NCBI GenBank assembly: GCA_033977485.1
Contig: CM066988.1
Coordinates: 78,402,669-78,466,668, forward strand
From: Hydrangea macrophylla
Taxonomy: Eukaryota > Streptophyta > Magnoliopsida > Cornales > Hydrangeaceae
Reading direction: 5' to 3'
DNA length: 64,000 bases
Shown: positions 47,279-57,700 of the stretch, in pieces
Layout of the letters: each line of letters starts with the position of its first letter
Numbering within the stretch: the stretch's first letter is position 1
Notes under the pieces: generated by a model
Seen by the model: only the letters and a program-made list of their open reading frames with translations
The model's database searches: none
Told to the model about the DNA's origin: nothing
Position numbers and translations under genes: made by a program

Positions 47279-50200
47279 GACTGGAAGAGAATAAGATAAA
47301 GTGATATATCATATATCATATAAGTCAAACCCTAGTTCTAGACTTCAGCCCCCAATTTCAATAAATAAAAAAAACCTTCAGCCCCCAATTTTTAAAGGCC
47401 CAACGTATACCTGACTTCAGCCTGCAATTTTTAAATGACCAGCCCGAAGACGGCCTGCATAGAAATAATACATACCCGAAAGTGAACATTCACGGGGTTG
47501 TGCGGGCAAGCTGGAAGGTTTGGGCTTTGTGGTTTGCCGGGTCTATTCCCCACATATAGTGACTCAGGATCGTTTTGTGTGGAATTTTGTGTGAAATTTT
47601 GTGTGGGTCTAGCATTTTAGTAAAATTTAACTGAGCATCTACAACTGTAACAGCAGACCCATAAAAGGACCCTCCAACCCTTTGCTCAAACCCACATCAA
47701 ATCTCTTCCCCGTTCCCGATACGCTTCATGCTTCTATGGTTTTGAGCAACGGTTGGAGATACCTGGAAAAGAATGATAGATTTGTTTACGTTAATTTAAT
47801 TTACTCCTATGTTCTGTTAGCAAAATCGAGCTGATCAGTTTACACTTGCCCGTAAAGAAAGTCTAAACAAAATTGGTACATACGTGTGGTGGTGTACATC
47901 TTATCCTCCCCAGACTCACTGTGCCTGGAGGCTCGAGTTTGCCCTTTATGCTAATGTAAAGGATTTTATTTCATATGGTGCAGACTGCAGAGTTGTTTTT
48001 AATTTGTTGTTTTTTTTTTGGTTATCCAGTGTTTTTTTTCCCTCTCATCAAATGCTTATAGTTGCATTTAACCGTATCCGTTTTTCCAGATTAAACGTGA
48101 AATTTCAACCATGAAGCTTATCAGGCACCCGAATGTTATCCGAATGTTTGAGGTACATTCTCATAAAAAGTTGTAGCATTTTCTTGTTAATTTTGTTTCA
48201 TCATTGCTTCATTTTCTACAATTTTACTTGTATTGATTGTTCTAACTTGATATTATTTCGCTATCTACGATTATGGACTCGAAAATGACAAAGCAAAGCT
48301 TTGTCATTGAAGGCCTTAGAGCCTGTTTGGGAAGGAGGCCCAAATGTGGTTCCAAGAAGGCCAATCACAATTGCAACCCATTTGGGAACACTGCGATTGC
48401 GATGGCAGCAATTGCAAAAACCTGTGATTGTAAAAATCAGCACAAGGGCTGCTTCTGGCAATTGCAGATTTTTGTGATTGATATTGCAATTGCAAAAGCA
48501 TTGCCAAACAGGGTGTTAATCCTGTTGTATTATGCATGTCACAATCAGATAGTTTTGGTTTTCATGATGACCTTTTTTCAATAAGCTAGTCTTTAATTTT
48601 TTGATGATCTTGTATTGAGTGACTCGGTTCATATTGCTGTAGGTTATGGCTAGCAAGACAAAGATATACATTGTTCTGGAGTTTGTGACTGGTGGTGAAC
48701 TCTTCGACAAAATTGTGAGATTTTATTTTTTCAGTTTTGCACTTGTTTCCCCAGACAATTTTTAGCAACAAAGTCATAATACATGTATTTTTTTCTGAGC
48801 CAGGCTAGTAAAGGTAGGTTCAAAGAAGATGAAGCAAGGAAGTATTTTCAGCAGCTCATTAATGCAGTCGATTACTGCCACAGTAGAGGGGTTTTTCATA
48901 GAGACTTGAAAGTAAGAACTAAGAAGTGAGAAAATTATTTTTGGGTATACTTAACACTGTTCTCCCCTGTTTCAGTAGAACCCCATCAATGTTAATGGTG
49001 CATGCGAAATTGTTACTATACCCCCCAATATATTAATACAAAAATCATCATGTTAGGAAAGGTTAAGTTTCCGTCACAGAATAAATATTATATTTTAGTT
49101 TTCTGACTTTGATAAAGGTAAACTAAGTCATTCTAATGAAAAATTTAAATAATTAATGGTCTTCTGATGGTTGACTAACGAAGGGGACAATAGTTACTCA
49201 ACTACAAAACTTGGGAGGTTTGTGTAATTTTTGATACCACAAGGTAGGTCAGAGTAATTTTCCCTTGTTTTTCAATATTTACTTTCACTCTGAGAGATTT
49301 TGAAATGGAGTGTATGGGGTGATGAACAAGTCAGTTATACTGATTTAAAAACCTTCACTTTTCCTTGTGATTCACAGCCAGAGAATCTACTGCTGGATGT
49401 AAATGGAGTTCTTAAAGTTTCTGATTTTGGGTTAAGTGCTCTACCTCAGCAAGTTCGGGTGAGTATTACAGTTTTTTGTTTCAGTTGAAGAGCTTTTAGG
49501 CTTTGTTAGGCCCATGGGTATAGTGAGGGAAGGGGAAAGAGAGAACACTAAGGAAAGCACTTTTGTTTGTTTGGTTTTAAGAAAAGCAATGAGCAAAATA
49601 GGAACAAAAAGAAAATAGGATGTAATACATTACAAAGCTGAGAATTTTGTGAGCCACTTCCATTCCTATTATCTTGAGTTAGTATTCATTTTTTTTCTTA
49701 AATTAATTCTAGTAGTAGTTGAGTATGGAGGAAAACAATAGGAAAAGCTCTTGGAATTCCTTTCCCTTTCCTTTTCCTTTTCCTTTACTGAATCCATAAA
49801 CCAAACAAAGCCTTGAATTGTTAAACCAATTCTGACATTTTGCACAACACACCAAAGCATAAAGGCATTCAAAACTGACTTGCATGCTTTTGCTTCAGGA
49901 AGATGGCTTACTACACACAACATGTGGAACACCAAATTATGTCGCTCCCGAGGTAAGTTATTAGCTTTTGGTGCAATTCTATGATATCTGTGTTTTGAAC
50001 CACATCTTATCCTTTCAGTTCCTTATTTCATAGGTGATCAACAATAAAGGCTACGATGGAGCTAAGGCAGATCTATGGTCATGCGGTGTAATTCTTTTTG
50101 TCCTTATGGCGGGCTATTTACCTTTTGAAGATTCCAACCTCATGGCATTATACAAAAAGGTTAGTTTTTCTAGTATCCTCGATATTATTTTGCACGAACT

Positions 50201-53200
50201 ATAACGTCTTCTATTATTTTGCAAGATGACAACATAATGGGTTTATTTTTTATGATATCTCGAGCCCTTCTAGTATTGTTGTGGGAATTAGAGAGATTTC
50301 TTATAATAGGTTTTCGAAAAAGCTGCAAATTTATGCTTATGATTTAAGCTGTTTTTTCAACTTTAAAGTGGATTCGATTTTTGGAAATATGTGAAGAATT
50401 TTTTTGCCAAAAGGACTGAGGTCTCTCAATAACACAAAAAAAGTGATTGCTGATCCCAAATAAGCTACTCCAAACAGGCTCTTAGACTTGATCCAAACCT
50501 TTTTAATTTGCAATTAGCTAATTCCAATTTCATTTTAGATCACTGTAAACCTCAACACAGCAGGAAAGAAAATGTAATTAGAGATCAGCATTGTGTTTAT
50601 CTTGTATTTGTATAGTTACATGAACACTTAGCTTAAATCTAAAGCTTCAATAATAATATCCCGAGAAGCAACGGGTCATTTTCTGCAATTCAGTGACAAC
50701 TGCTTTGTTGAAAAGGGGAGAGGAAAATTAATTATTTGAGGCATCAGGTGTTTATACTGTGATTTACACATCTGCACGGCCTTTTAATTGGAGTGGCTAA
50801 CCTGCCAAGGGTCGGTATAAGCCTGGTTGTTAGAATCGTCGATTCACGATTCGATTTATACGAGTCGATTCGAGTTTCATATAACGATTCACTATTCAAT
50901 GTGATTCTTGATTCGTAATTTTGAATTTTAAACTTTGTAGTTGAGTGGAAAACATTCAACATTCTGAGCTTTGATATTGCAAGAAAATTGTGTTAAATTC
51001 ATGTGTGTTTCCATATGTATTCAATACAGACATATATGTTATGGTTTATTTCTGGAATCTTATGATTCACAATTCATAATTTTGGGAAACCAGTTCACGA
51101 TTCAATTCACGGTTTCACAACAGTGGGTATAAGATTGTCATGTGCAGATCTATGTTCTTTAAAGGGTAGTTTCTCTTGTTTAATTTACATTGAGTTTGAA
51201 ATGTGCTATGGATACTCCACATGATGGCAGATACACAAAGCTGACTTCACATGTCCTCCATGGTTCTCCTCAAGTGCGAAGAAACTAATCAAAAGAATCC
51301 TAGATCCTAATCCCTTGACAGTACGTCCACTTTTCTGTTGGTCTTTTGATTAAAATAGAGTTTTCTTTTTCTTTTTTGGCTGAAAATATCGTGTTCATAA
51401 AATTTTATAAAACTCATTAGAAACAATATCATTTTATGGTTTGAAACAGCGGATTACAATTGCGGAGGTCATTGACAATGAGTGGTTTAAGAAGGGTTAT
51501 AAGCAGCCCAATTTTGAACAAGAAGATGTTAGCCTTGATGATGTGAACGCTATTTTCAGCGAGTCACCGGTAATTGACCTTTTTTTTTCGAACTTCACTC
51601 AGGAAAAAAATCCATTTTCCTTCGGCATGTATTGTCTTTGTATATGTATACGTACTGTATATATGTAGGCATGCAGCGATCTTGTGGTTGATGTTCCTTT
51701 TGGTCGTACAGGACTCTCAAAACCTTGTTGTGGAGAGGCGGGATGTGCCTGCAACGCCCGTCACTATGAATGCGTTTGAGCTTATCTCTAAATCTCAGGG
51801 TCTCAACCTCGGTTCTCTTTTCGAAAAGCAAATGGTATGCCTTGGGCTTGTAAGATTTATGAAAGATTTATTAACAATAACAAACACGGCATAAATTATG
51901 GTCAGTTTGGAATGGCATTTGTAGAATGTATTCTCGCCAATTATAATTACATTATCATCTTCATTTTCAACTTATTTACAGGATGCATTCTAATATAATA
52001 CCCTTTTTACTTCTTCAAAAAAGCAAGTCTTACTTGCTTCTGCTTTTAAGTTGGAGGATGTCTCTTGCATATAGGGACATTGGTTAGGGGTTGATGGAAC
52101 CCCATACTACTTCACCTTATAACAAAGAGCTCTCACTCTATAATGTCTTCATCTTCATCTCTACCCTTCTTTCATCTTTTTTTCGCTCTCTATGTCTGAA
52201 GTACATAATAAATTATCATGTGCTATGAAATGAAAGTGACTTCCATACCAAACGGAGCATTATGCACAAGCAATATCAAGTATGTACTGTCTTGAAAAAA
52301 AAATTATGAAGTAACAATAATACCATAAATCTGCATTGTAAGGAAAAGAAGAAGAAGAAGAAAAACCATAAAATCAATGAAAACATCACCAGTCCTGAAT
52401 TAAATTGTAAAGAAGGGGCTTTACAATATGAAGAGTCTGAGCTTGTTCATATGTGAAGCTTGAAATGGCTATCATTTTTCCTTTGATTACCAGGGGCTTG
52501 TTAAACGGGAAACAAGATTTACATCCAAATGTCCTGCCAATGAGATTATCTCTAAAATTGAGGAAGCTGCTGGGCCTCTGGGTTTTGATGTAAAGAAAAA
52601 TAACTACAAGGTATATACTCTGGACTTTTTTCTTCCGCCGCGCCCTTATGTATGTATAGGTTTTGTCCTTTTCTTTTTTGTTTGTTGAGTAGTTCAGTGT
52701 AAATAATACCAAACACCAGTTTACTAATGTGTGTTTATTCAGGCTTTGTATGGTTTGCTACTTTAAAGAAGGAAAAGTAGGAAAGGAAGACAAGAAGGGA
52801 AACTATTTCCCTTATGTTTTCCCTATTGTTTTTTCCTCTACTTTCCAGAAGATTAGGATTTTTAAGTTTTCAGAATATAGTGGTAAAAAGAGGAAGGGAA
52901 GTGACTCCCAGAATTCAAAACTTCAAATTTATTTTTCCCCATACTATCTTTGACTTCCTAGTTTCCGCTCTGTTTTTGTTATTAACCAAACGGAAGAAAA
53001 AGAAAGAATTTATCTTCTCAATGTTTCTTTTTTCCTTTCCCTTATTAGATCCATGAACCAAACAGGGTCTTCGAGTAATTGAATCAATATAAGGAATGTG
53101 ATGGGGAATTCTTTTATCCTGATTTTGTTTCTTTGCAATTTTTTTTGTTTCACTATTTGCTCTGATAGATTATGCACAGCAAACCTTCATTCAGCAAGTG

Positions 53201-54737
53201 CTTTGTACTTTAAAGGAAGCTCATAAAACCTAACCATATATCATCTTTTGGTGCTGATTTAACAAAATTGGACTATTATAATAAAAACTTTTGGCCTAGT
53301 AGTGTGGGATTCGGAATAATGGGGTTACGTAGTGGTGCTATTGGAAAGGAACGAAACTGTATTCACAATACTAATAAGTAATGACAAGTTTTAAACTGTT
53401 CTCGGACTTATAAATGTAAATTATGCTTTGTTATCCATCTCAGCTGAAGCTTCAAGGGGAGAAAACTGGGCGGAAAGGTCATCTATCAGTTGCTACAGAG
53501 GTATGGTTCTGATAAGCACCTCTCTCACTAGATCATCGTTGACTGAATAATCATTCGTATATATTTAGAAGAGTGTTACAAGCTGGTTTGGTTTTATGCC
53601 ACAGATCTTTGAGGTGGCTCCCTCACTTTACATGGTTGAGCTTCGCAAGTCTGGAGGGGATACATTCGAATTTCATAATGTATGGTATTCAAATCTCATT
53701 TCATAAGTTCCATTATCTCAGTAGTATTAATATGTTTATTCGATGCACCATTCATATCTTAGGACCTGTTTTGGGAGTGCTGAAAAATAAGATATGGTCG
53801 GTCCCATTCTCGCTTTCTATCTAGTTTTTTTGAGAACCAAGTTATCCTGGCCGGACAAAGAGTTAGTTTAGGAAATATTAGATTTGAGTACGAACTACTG
53901 TGCAAGAATGTACATTCACCAAACACACTTGAATGTACAGAACTGGTACTTCACTTTTATGAATCACACAACCGGTTTTTGCATTCCCAAACAGCCCCTT
54001 AGGGTGTTCAGTCAATTGTTGATGTAATATATCATCATTGATTGTCAGCAAATCTGCTAAATTTTGAGCGTAGCTTGAAGTTGAACTGAAACTGCCCAGA
54101 ACTATCTTTTGTGCTGTGGGAAACCTTCCTCTTGTTTTGTGTCTGTGTGTGTGTGTTTATTTATTTGTTTTTCTTTTAACTACTAGGTTGAAACTCGCGC
54201 GTTGCACATGGCATGTGCATGTAACATGTGCGTTGTGCGTAATATCAAAATATAAAATTAAATTTATAGACAAGTGTAAATTTCATTTATAGGCATGTGT
54301 GTGTAAATTAAATTTATAGGCATCCGTGTGTAATATAAAAATAAAATTCAAAAAATACATCAAGTACTTCTCATATTCTGCTTACAAGAAATAAACTCAA
54401 ATACATAAATATAGTAAGATGCTTTAAGAAAAGTAACTAAATTATATCCAAATGTCAAATTAAATTAATAGACACATTTTTGTGTAAATGAAATGTGTGT
54501 GTAGTTCACATCGGTAGGTATAGCTCAAGTGGCAAAGAGTTTGGCATTTATAAGTCCCTCTAATGCATAGGTTAGGTGTTTGAACCTCACCCCCTCCCCA
54601 TATCAAAAAAAAAAAATTGCGTGTAGTTCCATGAAAAAAAATGTGTATACTAAAATTAAATTTCTAAGCATGTGTGAATTAAATTTATGGGCAAGTGTGT
54701 GTGTAATATCATAGGTCTGTGTAAATTATATTTATAG

Positions 54738-54778
<41 letters not shown>

Positions 54779-57700
54779 CAAAATATCAATATAAAACAAA
54801 ATGTATGAAAATTATGTGCAATGAAATTTATAGACATTGTGTGTATAATATCAAAATATTAAATTAAATTTATAGGCATGTGTGTACGATCAAAATATAG
54901 AATTAAATTTATCGGTATTGTGTGTGTAATATCAATAACAATCCAAATATAAAATTAAATTTATAGGAATTTTAATTTATAGGCATTGTGTCACTTTTGT
55001 GTGATCAAAATATTTTGGGACAACCAGTAATAGTGGGGTGTGTGTTTTGGTGTCTTTCTTAAGTATGTGTAATAAAATTAATTTTTTTTAGGAATTTAAA
55101 ATTTAATTTCGCTTTTTAGGCATTGTGTGATCAAAATATTCAGGGTCAACGGTGATGGGTTTTTTGTTTTTTTTAGGTATGTGTGTGGAACAAAATTAAA
55201 TTTCTAAGCATCTGTGTAAATTCAATTTAACAAAATATGAAAATCAGTTGATAGGCATGTGTGTGTGCCATAAAATATAAAATTAAATTGATAAGCATTT
55301 TGTGTGTAATGTTTATATGCAAGTGTGTGTAATATGAACATATTTGTGGGTAATATCCAAATATAAAATTAAATTTATAGGCATTATGTGTGTAATATCA
55401 AAATTTTTTGGGACAACCGGTTATGGGTTTTTTTTTTTAGGCATGTGTGTAATAAAGTTAATCATCAAGCATGTTTGTAAACTAAATTTTTAGGCCAACC
55501 CCACTTTTTGGCATGTGTGTCAAAACATAAATTTAAATTTTTGTGTGTAAATTAAATTTATGTATGTGTGTAATAAAATTAAATTTCTAAGCATCTGTGT
55601 AAATTCAACCCCACTTTTTCAAGAAAATTTAAAAAAAAAAACCAAAAAAATACAACAAAAGCATTTTGTGTGATCAAAATATTTTGAGACAACCCAGCAA
55701 AAAAAGAAAAGCAAAACATGTAATAAAATTAAATTTTTAAGTGTAAATTCAATTTATAGGCCAACTCCATTTTTTCAAGATTTAAAAAAAAAAAAACAAT
55801 AAAATAAGCAAAATGGGTTTTTTTTTTGTTTTTAATTCTAAGGTATGTTTATTACATTAAAATCAAGAACATTTAAAAAAAAAACAACAAAACAAAGAAA
55901 AACAAACCATTATCATAAAAAAAAAAAAAAAAATAGAAAAAAAAAACAAAAATAAAAAAAGGAAAAAAAAGGGCCTATTTTTTCAAGGGATTTTTTTGAA
56001 AAATATACAAAAAAAAAACCGGGAGGGGGAAAAAGGGCCTTGTTTGGGAACAAAAAAAACAAAGGCACAAAAACAAAGCCCAAAAGCGGTTTGCCAAACA
56101 TTGCATAGCCTAAATTGTTGCCTTAGGTATTAGTGGCTTGTTTGGGAAAAAGGAAACAAAAAACAAAAAAAAAACAAATCAAAACAAAGGCCAAAATGTG
56201 GTGGACAAACAAGGAGCTGTAATTGTTGACTCTTGTCCAAGTCACAATAGTGCCTTGTTTGGGAAAAGGGAGAAAATGAGAAGAAAAACTCAAGCCAGAC
56301 TCGGTTTTACCAAACAATTTTGAAGCAACTTGTAAGAATTATTTCAAAAGTTGATTGAATCCTCATTTTGATATTAAATAAAATTTAGAAAACTGACCAA
56401 CCAATAATTATCTTCTTTAACTTGCAAAAATACCCTTAAACCCCTAAAATATTACACGATAAAAAGGGGGAAAAAAGGGAACAAGGGCAAAACAGTCATT
56501 ACACGAAATGGATGAACAGTGGGAACTGTTCATGGATGCCCGGAAATGACAAAACTACCTCTAAAGTAATAACATATGGCACATAAAGTGGGGAAAAAGG
56601 GAAAAACAAAAGAATAAGGGACAAAGTTGTCCGACCACTGTAGAGATGAACTGTGTTTACTGTTCAATACCTTCTCTTCTTTTATTAAGGTGGTAGATAT
56701 ATGTTATAAGCTAAATATTGAACTCTCTCTTAAATCACAGTTCTACAATAACCTTTCCACCGGGTTGAAAGATATTGTCTGGAATTCAGCAGACCAAGCA
56801 AAAGAGGAAGTAAACGAAGGTTAGTGTATAATAGCAAATACCTACTTATGAGATTCCTTCAGGTGAATACCGATGCATTTATCGATTCACAGAGTACTTG
56901 TGCATTAAGTATTTTTGTTTATGCACTGCATGGACAAAGCTAGTGCTATAACAAAAATTTATTTTTACCAGGTGACTGCAGTTTCATGATTGTAGCTTCT
57001 TTCCAGGCCAAGGTTTTTTTTTAAAAAATAAAACTAAAAATGAATAAAAGAATTTGATATTGCGACAGTATGAATTAGCACTGGCTATTCCGGCCCGCAC
57101 CAGAGAGCCCGCCCAAAAACAGCCCGAAAATTTATGACTCCGAGCCTAGCAGATTTGATTAGCGGGCTGTTATTGGGTTTCCTTATAAAGCTTGTATATA
57201 TGTTCGGGCTTTAGCGGGCCCGCAGTGAACCATTTGAAGCCGTGAATATCTTAACAATACATACTCCATAAAATAACAAAACCCTACTTGTACTCTCTCT
57301 CTAAACAAACGGCGCCTCTTTTCAATGCCTCACTCACCTCTCTCTCTCTCTCTCTAGACTGGGATTGCAGACATCTCTCCACACACAAACGTCTCCTCTC
57401 CTTCTCTCATATACAATAATAAATTTTTTTTTTTCATTTTCAAGACTCATTTTTTCCACAAGAAATCTTCTTTATTTTGACTAATAATACATACACATAG
57501 TTTTTGTTTTTTTTTTTTTGGGTTTTTTTCATTTGTGTACTTTTCTTCTTTGTATATATATATATATATATATGCATATATAATTTTTTTGGTTTCATTT
57601 GGTTGAATTAGGCTTTATTTGGTTGAAATATTCTACACATATAGATATACGTATATATATTGTTTCATTTGGTTGAATTGGGCTTTGTTTGGTTGAAATC

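Noticed and set aside
48273..48584. 103-codon open frame in CIPK23 intron 2
   Set aside because: It covers the Tourist-like MITE 48319-48515 and its inverted repeats. No family signature.
52729..53056. Open frames in CIPK23 intron 11
   Set aside because: They fall within a MITE with GA-rich arms. Kinase exons on either side are complete without them.
54511..54600. tRNA gene
   Set aside because: Box A and a box B-like motif exist, but no proper cloverleaf or anticodon arm forms. A poly(A) tail and flanking duplication mark a SINE.
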